The notes below the pieces were generated by a model. That model did not search any database, was not told the origin of the DNA, and saw nothing but the letters and a program-made list of their open reading frames with translations. The translations under genes were made by a program, and so were the position numbers. Shown piece by piece: positions 47,388-56,129 of a stretch of DNA of 64,000 nt. Location of the stretch: contig NCGJ01000002.1 in the NCBI GenBank assembly GCA_002281555.1, positions 62,001 to 126,000 on the forward strand, written 5' to 3'. Within the stretch, counting starts at the first letter, position 1, and every line of letters starts with the position of its first letter. The DNA is from Hydrogenophilales bacterium 28-61-23 (lineage in GTDB: Bacteria > Pseudomonadota > Gammaproteobacteria > Burkholderiales > Thiobacillaceae).

Positions 47388-47475
47388 CGTAGGATGGGTT
47401 GAGCGACAGCGAAACCCATCAATCCCGGCTGCATGCGAGTGCGATGGGTTTCGCTATTGCTCAACCCATCCTACG
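47388..47475. repeat. 33-bp inverted repeat element
   Basis: CGTAGGATGGGTTGAGCGAC and the rest of the left arm (47388-47420) matches the complement of 47443-47475 at 31 of 33 bases, with 22 bases between. The left arm is the same family as the element at the holA stop (23742-23774). The right arm ends 8 bp before the RlmL-like stop. Confidence 0.85.
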
Positions 47476-47482
47476 AAGTGCC

Positions 47483-49249
47483 TCACTCCTTCCGGTTACT
47501 CCCCGCGACCAGCCGATACTCCACCAGCCGGCATTCCAGCGGGCCGTTGTAGATCGGGATGCGGCGGCTGGTTTGCAGGCCGATGCGTTTGGGCAATTCC
47601 GGGTCGGCGGAGAGCAGGAACACGGTCCAGCCGGGGAAGTGCTGCTTCAGGTTGTCGCCGATTTCCTTGTAGAACGGGCCCAAGTCTTCCTCGCTACCCA
47701 TGCGCACGCCGTAGGGCGGGTTGCTGACGATGAAGCCGCTTTCGGTGGGCGGGTCGACGTTGAGGAAATCCGCTTCCATCAAACGCACGCAATCGAACAG
47801 GCCAGCGGCGCGCAGGTTGAGGCCGGCGGCGCGCACCATGGCGGGGTCGATGTCGGAGCCGAAGATCGGCAGCGGTTCGCGTTCCAGCACGGCGGCTTCG
47901 GCGTCCTTGTGCAGGCGCAGCCATTCGATGCGGTCGAAGGTTTTCAGGTTTTCGAAGGCGAAATGGCGGCGCAGGCCGGGCGCGATGTTGAGCGTCATCA
48001 GCGCGGCTTCGAGCAGGATGGTGCCGCCGCCCATCATCGGGTCGTACAACGGCACGCCCGGCGTCCAGCCGGACAGCAGCAGCATGCCGGCGGCCAGGTT
48101 TTCGTTCAGCGGCGCGCCCGAGGGCTGCACGCGATAGCCGCGCCGGTTCAGCGGCTCGCCGGACAGATCGAGGTACAGGTTGTAGCGATCCGAACTGAGG
48201 AACAGGGTGAGCGGAATATCCGGCTTGCGCGTATCGACGTTGGGCCGGTCGCCGGTGGCTTCGCGGAAACGGTCGCAGATCGCGTCCTTGATGCGCAGGC
48301 TGACGAAATTGAGGCTGGGCAGCGGGCTGTTCTTGCCGACGGTGGTCACCGCGATGGTGCGGTCGACATCGAACCAGGACGGCCAATCCAGCGCCAGCGC
48401 GGCTTGGTAGAGATCCTCCTCTTTCTTGTAATGGCCTTCGCCGACCCGCCAGAGGACGCGAATCGCCAGCCGGCTCCACAGGTTGATCTTCCAGCCGGTC
48501 GGCATATCGCCGATGAAACCGACGCCGCCGGACGCGGGCACGATGTCGGTCGCGCCCAGATCGCTCAACTCCTTGCACAGCTCCTCTTCCAGACCGCGCG
48601 GGCAGGAGGCGAAGAACTGGTAGCCGACCGGCGCGCGATACGATGAACGCGGCTGTGCGGCGGCTTTGTCTTGGCGCGGTTTGTCGTAAGCGGGTTTTGC
48701 GGCTTTTGAATATGACGGTCGATCCAGCTCGGCCCGCGTTTCGGGACTGATTTCGCGTCGGCGCGGATTCTGCGGCGTCGTTGGCGGCTCTGCCGCCTTG
48801 CGAATACGGCTCCCCTCTTGCGAGGGTGACGGCAAATTGGCCAGACGCGCCGGGCGCGCGGAGTTGTCGCGTTCGGTGTAACCGGAACGACCCGATGTTC
48901 TGCCGCGTCCGCTCGTCTCGGCATGTTCATCCGGTTTACCACTGAAACCCGGCCGGCCCGGGCGCCCGGATGGCTCCGGACGTTCGGCGCGGCGCGGCTT
49001 GTCGCCGTAGGGCGCTCGCGGCGAACGCTCGTCCGCCTCGGGGCGCACTTTTTTGCTGATGGCCGGCGTACCGCCCTCGCCCCGTTTCGGGATATCGGCG
49101 GAAGCCACACGCGTGCGTGGCGTGTGTCGGCCGCGCACCGGCGGGCGCCAGCCGGCTTCTTCATTTTTTGCGGAATCGCCGCTCGCATCGGGTTTAATGC
49201 CGAGCGTGTTGCGTTTGGGTTTATTGGATTTATCGGATGAAGATGACAA
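47483..49249 (-). CDS. RlmL-like 23S rRNA methyltransferase with a long disordered N-terminus
   Basis: The enzyme methylates a guanine in 23S rRNA (N2 position in E. coli RlmL). Residues about 205-588 contain the THUMP and methyltransferase parts: PVGYQFFASCPRGLEEELCK, YDPMMGGGTILLEAALM (SAM site) and SNPPYGVRM (NPPY catalytic). Residues 1-200 are basic and disordered (many R, P, S, K). The start is a TTG at 49247-49249 with GAGGA upstream. The first 200 residues are a likely RNA-binding tail. It is divergent from the TlpA-like gene and overlaps its start region. Confidence 0.88.
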   Translation of the reverse strand: MSSSSDKSNKPKRNTLGIKPDASGDSAKNEEAGWRPPVRGRHTPRTRVASADIPKRGEGGTPAISKKVRPEADERSPRAPYGDKPRRAERPEPSGRPGRPGFSGKPDEHAETSGRGRTSGRSGYTERDNSARPARLANLPSPSQEGSRIRKAAEPPTTPQNPRRREISPETRAELDRPSYSKAAKPAYDKPRQDKAAAQPRSSYRAPVGYQFFASCPRGLEEELCKELSDLGATDIVPASGGVGFIGDMPTGWKINLWSRLAIRVLWRVGEGHYKKEEDLYQAALALDWPSWFDVDRTIAVTTVGKNSPLPSLNFVSLRIKDAICDRFREATGDRPNVDTRKPDIPLTLFLSSDRYNLYLDLSGEPLNRRGYRVQPSGAPLNENLAAGMLLLSGWTPGVPLYDPMMGGGTILLEAALMTLNIAPGLRRHFAFENLKTFDRIEWLRLHKDAEAAVLEREPLPIFGSDIDPAMVRAAGLNLRAAGLFDCVRLMEADFLNVDPPTESGFIVSNPPYGVRMGSEEDLGPFYKEIGDNLKQHFPGWTVFLLSADPELPKRIGLQTSRRIPIYNGPLECRLVEYRLVAGSNRKE

Positions 49250-49788
49250 GAGAATTCCTCAAAAAACTGAAACCCAGCCCGATCACGGCAATTCTGATCG
49301 GGCTGATCGTGTATCTGTGGTTCCGGCCGCCGGCCGCGGTGGACGACCTGGCCTATGCCGCGCCGGATGTGCCCGCTCTGCCAGGTCAGCGCCTTTCTGC
49401 GCTACGCGGCAAAGTCGTACTGGTCAATTTCTGGGCCACCTGGTGCCCCTACTGCCGCCACGAAATGCCGGCGATGCAGGCGTTTTATCAAGACAACAAG
49501 GCGAAAGGGTTCGAGATTGTCGCCTACAGTCTGGATGAAACCCAAGCCGAAGCGGATGCTTACATGCGCAAGGAAGGCTACACATTCCCGGCTCCGCTGG
49601 CTGCGCGCGAAGTGACGGAAGGATTTGGCGGCGTTTCGCGCATGCCGTTGTCATTCGTCATCGATCGAAATGGGGTTGTGCGCCACAAGATCGCCGGACA
49701 GGTTCATCCTGGCCGGCTCGACGAATTGATCACGCCTCTTCTTCGGGCGCCGTTACCTCCGGCGCCGCGGCCTGCTTCATCTCGCTGA
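49237..49788 (+). CDS. TlpA-like membrane-anchored thioredoxin
   Basis: This 183-residue protein has one N-terminal membrane anchor (about 15-27) and a periplasmic thioredoxin domain with the active site FWATWCPYCRHEMP (CxxC = CPYC, about residues 69-72). It is a disulfide reductase of the TlpA/ResA/CcmG type that could support cytochrome c maturation. Other alternatives are the start MTREF (49243). The gene's first 13 bp overlap the 5' end of the RlmL-like gene on the other strand and its last 59 bp overlap the DinB-like gene end. Confidence 0.88.
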   Translation: MKMTREFLKKLKPSPITAILIGLIVYLWFRPPAAVDDLAYAAPDVPALPGQRLSALRGKVVLVNFWATWCPYCRHEMPAMQAFYQDNKAKGFEIVAYSLDETQAEADAYMRKEGYTFPAPLAAREVTEGFGGVSRMPLSFVIDRNGVVRHKIAGQVHPGRLDELITPLLRAPLPPAPRPASSR

Positions 49789-50293
49789 GCAAACGCTCCA
49801 TTTCGCGCCGGTAATAGACGAAATCCATCTCCGGGCAGGGCGCGCCCAGGCGGGTCGCGACGGTGGAAATCTGGCCGCGATGGTGGGCATAGTGCGTGTT
49901 CAGATGCGTCAATACGTCGCGCACCCACATCGAGCGGGCTTTGCCCTCGCTATCGACAAAATCAACCTGCATATCGAAGAACTCCGGCGGCTGCGCTTCC
50001 AGCCAGGCTTGCAGCTTGCGCGTCTCGCGGCGCAGGGCCAGCTTGAGTTCGCGCCAGTCCGGGTTGTTGATGCTCTTGAAATTGACGCTCAGATTCGTGC
50101 CCTGCAAGCGGGCCAGCCAGAGCTGGCTGACCACCAGCATGTGGTCGGCGGTGTGGTGGACGCTGTTGAAAAACAGGCCTTGAGCGCTGCCGATGACATC
50201 CGGTTGGAGATGATCCAGCGATGAGAACAAGACCTCATTGGCCCAGTGTTGATAATCGGATTGCACTACGAAATATTTTTTCCATGAGTACAT
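49730..50293 (-). CDS. DinB-family protein
   Basis: A 187-residue four-helix protein of the DinB type, often annotated as metal-dependent hydrolase. The metal His candidates are in SVHHTADHMLVV and NTHYAHHRGQI, the last being the family's characteristic HxxHRGQ pattern. I chose the ATG at 50291-50293, since GGGGGAAG precedes it. The frame is open for 29 more codons, but that part lacks family text. Function is unknown. Confidence 0.82.
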   Translation of the reverse strand: MYSWKKYFVVQSDYQHWANEVLFSSLDHLQPDVIGSAQGLFFNSVHHTADHMLVVSQLWLARLQGTNLSVNFKSINNPDWRELKLALRRETRKLQAWLEAQPPEFFDMQVDFVDSEGKARSMWVRDVLTHLNTHYAHHRGQISTVATRLGAPCPEMDFVYYRREMERLLSEMKQAAAPEVTAPEEEA

Positions 50294-50402
50294 ATTGTTG
50301 CTTCCCCCAGAATTCAGTGCTCCAGCAGCCGCCCGATCAGCCATGTATTTGGCGTCCAGAGCAAGCCGAACTATAGCCAATCTGACTTGTACCTGCGCGC
50401 GT

Positions 50403-51425
50403 TCACTTTGCTCCGGCCTCCCAGATCAGTCGTTTGGCCATCTCCGGCGTGGTTTCGATCTTGCCGTCGGCGGCGATGAACAGCGCCTCGCGGATGCCCA
50501 TCTTGTCCGCGAGACGCCGCCAATCGCTCGGCCCGGAAATGAACAACGGCTTGCTGGCGACATCGGACAGCGTGCCAGCGTTTGCGCCGTGCGCGATCAC
50601 CGTCACCGCCTGGGTCCGATTCGCCGGCCAGCCGGTACGCGGGTCGATCAGGTGGCAATAGCGTTTACCGTCGAGCTCGAAGTAGCGTTGGTAATCGCCG
50701 GAAGTCCCGATCGCCTCGCCGTCATGCAACTCCAGCATCGCCAGCGCGCCGGCGCGACGTGGATGCTGAATGCCGACCTTCCAGGGCTGGCCGCCTTTTT
50801 GGCCGAGCGCCATGATGTTGCCGCCGATGTTGATCAGCGCGTTGTCGACGCCCTGGCTTTTCATGGTCGCCGCCGCCAGATCGAGCGCATAGCCCTTGGC
50901 ATAACCGCCCAGATCCAGCCGTACCGCCGGATTGGCGCCGCTCAACATCAAGCCGTCGATGCGCAGATCGGCCATGCTCGGATGGGCTTTGACCAGACGC
51001 TCGATTTCTTTCGGATCCGGCTGGCGCGGCTCGAAGGTGTCGGAATGAAAGCCCCACAGCCGCACCAGATTGCCGATGGCCGGGTTGAACAAGCCTTCCG
51101 ACAACGCCGACAAACGCGCGGCATCGCTCAGGATCGGCGCCAATTCCGCCGTCAGCGGAGCCGTCGCCGGCTTACCCGGCTGCGCCGACGCGAGCACGCC
51201 GTTGACCTGTTCCAGCGTGCCCGGCTGCCAGGCATGCAAGGTCCGGTGCATCGCGTCGAAATCCTTCAGCACCTGGTTGGTGACGCGCTTCGCCTTGGCG
51301 GCGTCCTCGTCGTAAACGGTGATTTCGACCAGCGTGCCGAACACGTAGGACTGCTGCTTGTGCAGTTTCTCGCCACAACCGGCGAGCAAGACCAGCGCCA
51401 ACAGCGCCGTAAACAGGCGCTTCAC
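50403..51425 (-). CDS. apbE: FAD:protein FMN transferase ApbE
   Basis: ApbE attaches FMN to Thr residues of membrane proteins such as NqrB/RnfG. The 340-residue lipoprotein has a lipobox (LLAGCGEK, Cys17). ApbE landmarks are VRLDLGGYAKGYALDLAA, NALINIGGNIMALGQK and HLIDPRTGWPAN with the metal-binding end ANAGTLSDVASKPLFI. It follows gshB by about 10 bp, so it may belong to the glutathione operon, but no Nqr or Rnf gene is here. Confidence 0.95.
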   Translation of the reverse strand: MKRLFTALLALVLLAGCGEKLHKQQSYVFGTLVEITVYDEDAAKAKRVTNQVLKDFDAMHRTLHAWQPGTLEQVNGVLASAQPGKPATAPLTAELAPILSDAARLSALSEGLFNPAIGNLVRLWGFHSDTFEPRQPDPKEIERLVKAHPSMADLRIDGLMLSGANPAVRLDLGGYAKGYALDLAAATMKSQGVDNALINIGGNIMALGQKGGQPWKVGIQHPRRAGALAMLELHDGEAIGTSGDYQRYFELDGKRYCHLIDPRTGWPANRTQAVTVIAHGANAGTLSDVASKPLFISGPSDWRRLADKMGIREALFIAADGKIETTPEMAKRLIWEAGAK

Positions 51426-51435
51426 TTTTCAACCT

Positions 51436-52383
51436 TCACTTTTCACCCTTCACATTCCGTTCCAGCGCATCGACGAACATCGCCGCCACATCGAAACCGG
51501 TCTGCTGGGTGATTTCCTGGAAGCAGGTCGGGCTGGTCACGTTGACCTCGGTCAGGCAATCGCCGATCACATCCAGCCCAACCAGCAACAAACCGGCGGC
51601 ATTCAATTGCGGGCCGAGTTCACGTGCGATTTGCCAGTCCCGCTCGCTCAACGGCCGCGCCACGCCGGTGCCACCGGCGGCCAGATTGCCACGCGTCTCG
51701 CCCTCGGCCGGAATGCGCGCCAGACAATACGGCACCGCCTCGCCGTCGATGACCAGAATGCGTTTGTCGCCGTCCTTGATCGCGGGCAGATAGCGCTGCG
51801 CCATGATGGTCTCGGCGCCGTTGCGGGTCAGCGTTTCCAGAATCGCGCCCAGATTCGGGTCGTGCGGGCGCAGCCGGAACACGCCGGCGCCGCCCATCGC
51901 GTTGAGCGGCTTGACGATGATGTCGCCCTGCTCGGCCAGAAACGCGCGGATCAGCGCGGCATCGCCGCTCACCAAAGTCGGCGCGATGAATTGCGGGAAG
52001 CGCGCGATAGCCAGTTTCTCGTTGAAATCGCGCAAGGATTGCGGCCGGTTGAACACGCGCGCGCCCTGGCGCTCGGCCATGTCGAGCAACCAGGTGGCAT
52101 ACAGATAAGTCTGATCGAACGGCGGATCGGTGCGCATGATCACCGCGTCGAACCCGGCCAGATCGCGCCATTCGGCTGCGCCCGCGCTGAACCAGGGATC
52201 GCCGCCGGTTAAATCTACCGCCCGCGCCGCCCCGATTATTTTTCCGTCGCGCCAGGCCAGATCGCCCGCCAGCATGGCAAACAGCCCATGCTCGCGCCGC
52301 GCCGCCTCGACCATCATCGCGTAGGTGGAATCCTTGTAGATCTTGAAGCTCGCCAGAGGGTCGGCGATGAAGAGCAGGTTCAT
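51436..52383 (-). CDS. gshB: Glutathione synthetase
   Basis: GshB joins gamma-glutamylcysteine to glycine with ATP. This 315-residue ATP-grasp protein has the family start MNLLFIADPLASFKIYKDST, MRTDPPFDQTYLYATWLLDM, IIVKPLNAMGGAGVFRL and LTEVNVTSPTCFQEI, all conserved. It lies 56 bp after the fic gene, which itself overlaps gshA, so the usual gshA-gshB pair is split by fic. Confidence 0.97.
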   Translation of the reverse strand: MNLLFIADPLASFKIYKDSTYAMMVEAARREHGLFAMLAGDLAWRDGKIIGAARAVDLTGGDPWFSAGAAEWRDLAGFDAVIMRTDPPFDQTYLYATWLLDMAERQGARVFNRPQSLRDFNEKLAIARFPQFIAPTLVSGDAALIRAFLAEQGDIIVKPLNAMGGAGVFRLRPHDPNLGAILETLTRNGAETIMAQRYLPAIKDGDKRILVIDGEAVPYCLARIPAEGETRGNLAAGGTGVARPLSERDWQIARELGPQLNAAGLLLVGLDVIGDCLTEVNVTSPTCFQEITQQTGFDVAAMFVDALERNVKGEK

Positions 52384-52416
52384 ATTTCCTCTATTCGTTT
52401 TTCTTATGCATTTCTC

Positions 52417-52446
52417 AAGTTAAGTTTGCCACCACAAATTTAACTT
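52417..52446. repeat. Hairpin around the fic stop codon
   Basis: AAGTTAAGTTTG (52417-52428) pairs with CAAATTTAACTT (52435-52446) with one mismatch and a 6-base loop. The fic stop (TAA) lies in the stem. The hairpin is AT-rich against a GC-rich genome and has no U-tract, so it is probably not a plain terminator. It may be a scar of insertion or an RNA-processing or stability element between fic and gshB. Confidence 0.6.
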
Positions 52447-53573
52447 AGGAACAAATTAAAGTAACGTTCGAACGCAAAGACCCGGTTGCGCTGCATCCCG
52501 GACACTTGTTTGAGTATGTCCATCTTCACGAACTCACGAATCAACGCATTGGCGGTGGGTGTCGAAATACCAAGCCCCGCCGAGATATCGCCCGCGGTCA
52601 CAAAGGGGCTTCGATAGAGCAGATTGAGCAGATCCCGCCCGCTTTGTGCCCGGCGTCCCATGCCGAACAAGGCCTGCTCCACCTCGCCGCGCAGGGCGAG
52701 GATATTGTGGAAGACCACCTTCCCGCGCGCGGCGGTTTCCGCGACGCCGGTCAGAAAAAAACGTACCCAATGGATCATGTCGTTCGATACCCGAACCCGC
52801 ATCAGCGCATCGTAATAGTGGGCGCGATGACGCTCGAAATAGTCCGACAGGTAGAGCGACGGTTTGTCCAGCAGACCGTGGCCGATGAAGTAAAGCGGGA
52901 TCAGCAGGCGCCCGATGCGCCCGTTGCCATCGCAGAACGGGTGGATGGTCTCGAACTGGTAATGGCTGATCGCTACTCGGATCAAATGCGGCACGTCGAC
53001 ATGCTCGTCGTGCCAGAATTTTTCCAGATCGCTCATCAGTTCCGCCACTTCGTCCTGATGCGGCGGAATAAACACGGCATCGGCCAGGCTGGCGCCGCCG
53101 ATCCAGTTCTGGCTGGTGCGGAATTCGCCTGGTTGCTTGTGTTCACCGCGCACCCCGCGCAGCAGGGTGGCATGGGTCTGTTTCAGCAGACGGTTCGACA
53201 ACGGCAGTCGTTTCAGCTCGGTAACGGCCTCATTCATCGCGTCCACATAGTTGCGCACCTCGCGCCAGTCGTCCCGCTTCTCCGGCGCGATCTGCTCCTC
53301 CGGCATCAGCGCCTCGTCCATGCCGGTCTGAGTGCCCTCGATGCGACTCGACTGGTTGGCCTCCTTGACGACGTGCATCTGGATGAAAAGGTCGATGTCC
53401 GGCACGATCAGCGAGTAGGCGTTAAGTTCCCCCAGCGCTTGCATCGCCCGTTCCAGCAGGGTGTTGATCTTGCTGTCCTCCCAGCTCCAGGCATGATCCA
53501 CCGACGCCGGAGAGAAGCTCTTGTACAGGTATTGCTGGCGCCGGACGCCGGCCTTGAAGGTCTCGAACTTCAT
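52440..53573 (-). CDS. Fic-domain AMP-transferase, class II
   Basis: Fic proteins move AMP or another phosphate group onto Ser, Thr or Tyr of target proteins. The 377-residue protein carries the catalytic loop HPFCDGNGRIGR (residues 211-222, catalytic His211). Its N-terminus has an inhibitory helix motif S-x3-E-G (S75 to G80 in NQSSRIEG), the mark of class II Fic proteins. A C-terminal winged helix (about 315-370) follows. It starts ATGA-overlapping the gshA stop and ends 56 bp before gshB. Relatives do not normally lie in the gsh operon, so acquisition is likely. Confidence 0.9.
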   Translation of the reverse strand: MKFETFKAGVRRQQYLYKSFSPASVDHAWSWEDSKINTLLERAMQALGELNAYSLIVPDIDLFIQMHVVKEANQSSRIEGTQTGMDEALMPEEQIAPEKRDDWREVRNYVDAMNEAVTELKRLPLSNRLLKQTHATLLRGVRGEHKQPGEFRTSQNWIGGASLADAVFIPPHQDEVAELMSDLEKFWHDEHVDVPHLIRVAISHYQFETIHPFCDGNGRIGRLLIPLYFIGHGLLDKPSLYLSDYFERHRAHYYDALMRVRVSNDMIHWVRFFLTGVAETAARGKVVFHNILALRGEVEQALFGMGRRAQSGRDLLNLLYRSPFVTAGDISAGLGISTPTANALIREFVKMDILKQVSGMQRNRVFAFERYFNLFLS

Positions 53574-54880
53574 GCAGCCTTACCCGGCTCCGTCTGTTCC
53601 AGTTCCAGCGCCGCCGCCAGCGCTGCCAGACGGGCCAGCACACCGTAGGTGTAGAAGCGGTTGACCGGCGCGTCCGGGCGCAGGCCGCAGTCGCAGAAAC
53701 TGCCGGTTTGATCGAAGGCGAGCGGGACGAAATGCATGCCGGGCGCGTTGAGGTTTTCGTCGATGCCGCGACTGGTGTGGACGCGGTAGAAACCGCCGAT
53801 GACGAAGTGGTCGATCATGTACACCACCGGCTCGGCGACGGCTTCGTTGATGCTTTCGAAGGTTGGCACGCCTTCCTGAACCAGCACCTGGGTCACTTCC
53901 AGGCCCTCCTTGACCACGGCCATCTTGTTGCGCTGTTTGCGGTTCAGGTCGCGCACGTCGTCGGCCGATTTCACCGTCATGATGCCCATGCCGTAGGTGC
54001 CGGCGTCGGCCTTGACGATGACGAAGGGTTCGCGCTCGATGCTGTATTCGGCATATTTGGCGCGGGTTTTGGCGAGCACTTGCTCGACATGCTCGGCCAG
54101 ACAGTCCTCACCGACGCGAGCCTGGAAATTCACCTCGCCGCAATTGGCGTGATACGGATTGATCAGCCACGGATCCATGCCGATCAGGCCGGAAAATTCG
54201 CGCGCGACCTGGTCGTAGGCGGAGAAATGATTCGATTTGCTTCGCGTCGCCCAGCCCGCGTGCAGCGGCGGCAGCATGGTCTGAGCCGGATCGAGGCCTT
54301 GCAGAATCTGCGGCGCGCCGGCAGACAGATCGTTGTTGAGCAAGATGGAACAGGGGTCGAAACGCGCGCTGTACTTCGATTCGGGATCAAGCAGCAGGCG
54401 GTTGCCTTCGCGCCGCACCGGCTCCAGGGTCAGGAAGCCGCCATCGGGCAACTCCAGCGTCAGCGGCTCTTGCAGATCGGGAATCAGGCTGCCGAAGCGC
54501 ACCGTCAGGCCGGTCTTGCGGATGATGTCGGCCAGCGCGGCGACGTTTTGCAGATAGAACAGGTTGCGCGTGTGGTTCTCGGGAATGATCAGAAAACGGC
54601 GCGCGTCGCCGCACATCTTCTCCACCGCCACCTGCGCCGCCTGTACCGCCAGCGGCATGAAATCCGGGTTCAGATTGTTGAAGCCGCCCGGGAACAGGTT
54701 GGTATCGACCGGCGCCAGCTTGAAGCCGGCGTTGCGCAGATCGACCGAGCTGTAGAACGGCGCGGCGTGCTGCCTCCATTGGCGGCGGAACCAGTGTTCG
54801 ATGTCGGTCTGGGCTTCGATGACATGGCGTTCCAGATCGAGCAGAGGGCCGGTCAGTGCGGTGGTGAGGTGAGGGACCAT
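53570..54880 (-). CDS. gshA: Glutamate-cysteine ligase (proteobacterial type)
   Basis: This enzyme makes gamma-glutamylcysteine, the first step of glutathione synthesis. Its 436 residues match the beta-proteobacterial GshA family, not E. coli GshA: DLRNAGFKLAPVDTNLFPGG, NNLNPDFMPLAVQAAQVAVE, PFVIVKADAGTYGMGIMTV and VVYMIDHFVIGGFYRVH. It is first in gshA-fic-gshB-apbE. Its stop overlaps the fic start (ATGA). Confidence 0.95.
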   Translation of the reverse strand: MVPHLTTALTGPLLDLERHVIEAQTDIEHWFRRQWRQHAAPFYSSVDLRNAGFKLAPVDTNLFPGGFNNLNPDFMPLAVQAAQVAVEKMCGDARRFLIIPENHTRNLFYLQNVAALADIIRKTGLTVRFGSLIPDLQEPLTLELPDGGFLTLEPVRREGNRLLLDPESKYSARFDPCSILLNNDLSAGAPQILQGLDPAQTMLPPLHAGWATRSKSNHFSAYDQVAREFSGLIGMDPWLINPYHANCGEVNFQARVGEDCLAEHVEQVLAKTRAKYAEYSIEREPFVIVKADAGTYGMGIMTVKSADDVRDLNRKQRNKMAVVKEGLEVTQVLVQEGVPTFESINEAVAEPVVYMIDHFVIGGFYRVHTSRGIDENLNAPGMHFVPLAFDQTGSFCDCGLRPDAPVNRFYTYGVLARLAALAAALELEQTEPGKAA

Positions 54881-54971
54881 GGCGGCGCGGCGAGGGATGG
54901 CGATAGGCTGAAGTTTAGTCGCGTATCGGACTGCCGGGCCGCGCCTGCCAAGTGTTTAACTTTCCAGGCGT

Positions 54972-56129
54972 TTAACGCGCGCCCAGTTCTCTCGTCTTCT
55001 GCTGGGCGTAGTCGCGCAGCTCGGCGCTGAGCCGGGTTTGCAGGGCGCGTTGGTAGGCGGCGCCGGCTTCGTTCTGGTCGCCGGTTTTTTCCAGCGCCAC
55101 GGCCAGGCCGATCCACCAGTTGCCTTGCTCCGGGTTCGATTGCAGCGCCTCGCGGTACGCCAGCGCGGCATCGGCCGGTTTGCCCAGCTTGGCGGCGGTA
55201 CTGGCGTACAGCGCCCAGTTGGCGGCATCGGGATGTTTGGCCAGCGCGCTTTTCAGCGTGGCGGCGGCCTGCGCGGCATCGCCGCGTTGCAGATGCAGCT
55301 GGGCCAGGCTGCGCGCATACCAGGCTTCGTTCGGATTCAGCGCCATTCCCTCTCGCAGCAAAGCTTCGGCGCGGGCGCTGTTTTCCGGCGCGTTATTGGA
55401 TTCACCGCCGGTTTGCAGCAGCAGCCCGATCAGGCGTTGCCGTCCGGCAACGTGGCTCGGCTCCAGGCGCAACAGATTTTCCAGTTGCTCCCGCGCGTCG
55501 CGGTTGCGGCCTTGTTCGATCATGCGGTTGGCCTGCCGCCAGGCTTCCTCGGCTTGCAATTGCGGCGTTTTGGCGTTGCTTGCGTCCGACGCCCACGCCT
55601 TGACCACGGCGGGGTTCGGACGCGGTTCCGGCAGGCGGGTATCGAGTCGCGGCGTGGCGGCGTGGGCAACGGCTGGCGGAGCCGGCATCGAGGCCGCTGC
55701 TACGGCGGACGAAGCGGCGGGCAAAGCGGCCGGCTTCGCTTCCGGCCTGGTTACGGCGGCGGGCGTCTGTAGGGCGGATGAGCCGGAGGCGTTATCCGCC
55801 GGAGGCGCGGGCAATATGGCAGAAGGCGCTGCGCTTGAACTGAACCGTTGCGCTTCGGCGCTTACGGATTCGGCCGCCCCGTTGCGGAGATTCCGATCTA
55901 CAGCGCCGAGTTGCCGCGCTGCCGCTTGCTCCGGGTGCGCGACCGGATGTTTGGCAGCCGGGCTGAACCACCAGAACGCGGCCAGGGCGACGCCGATCAT
56001 GCCGACCAACAGCCAGCGCCAGCGCGGCGCGGCGGCTTCGGGCTGGTTGACCGCGATCACGCCGGCAGGCGCGCTGACGTTGGCGCCCTGGCGGTCGAGA
56101 TCCTTGAGGACTTGATTGATGACGCTCAT
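54972..56129 (-). CDS. mshN: MSHA biogenesis TPR protein MshN, with repeat-derived coding segments
   Basis: MshN is an inner-membrane TPR protein of the MSHA pilus assembly. The 385-residue protein starts MSVINQVLKDLDRQGA, has one membrane helix (about residues 38-54), a long Ala/Pro/Ser-rich linker (60-190) and TPR units to the end. In the linker, two stretches match dispersed repeats read in frame: 55768-55800 (GGCGGATGAGCC ... TTATCCGCC) and 55843-55872 (the family found by lipA). The ATG at 56127-56129 overlaps the mshM stop. Confidence 0.88.
   Translation of the reverse strand: MSVINQVLKDLDRQGANVSAPAGVIAVNQPEAAAPRWRWLLVGMIGVALAAFWWFSPAAKHPVAHPEQAAARQLGAVDRNLRNGAAESVSAEAQRFSSSAAPSAILPAPPADNASGSSALQTPAAVTRPEAKPAALPAASSAVAAASMPAPPAVAHAATPRLDTRLPEPRPNPAVVKAWASDASNAKTPQLQAEEAWRQANRMIEQGRNRDAREQLENLLRLEPSHVAGRQRLIGLLLQTGGESNNAPENSARAEALLREGMALNPNEAWYARSLAQLHLQRGDAAQAAATLKSALAKHPDAANWALYASTAAKLGKPADAALAYREALQSNPEQGNWWIGLAVALEKTGDQNEAGAAYQRALQTRLSAELRDYAQQKTRELGAR
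55768..55800. repeat. Palindromic repeat read in frame in mshN
   Basis: GGCGGATG ... TATCCGCC arms enclose AGCCGGAGGCGT. The preceding TGTAG makes it similar to the TAGGGCGGAT-type dispersed element of many proteobacteria. It codes for part of DNASGSSALQ in MshN. Confidence 0.65.
55843..55872. repeat. Second repeat copy read in frame in mshN
   Basis: On the minus strand CGAATCCGTAAGCGCCGAAG and the next ten bases resemble the intergenic unit GAATCCGTAAGGCGC ... CCAACGGATTC at 10507-10555. In MshN it codes for ESVSAEAQRF. Confidence 0.6.
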
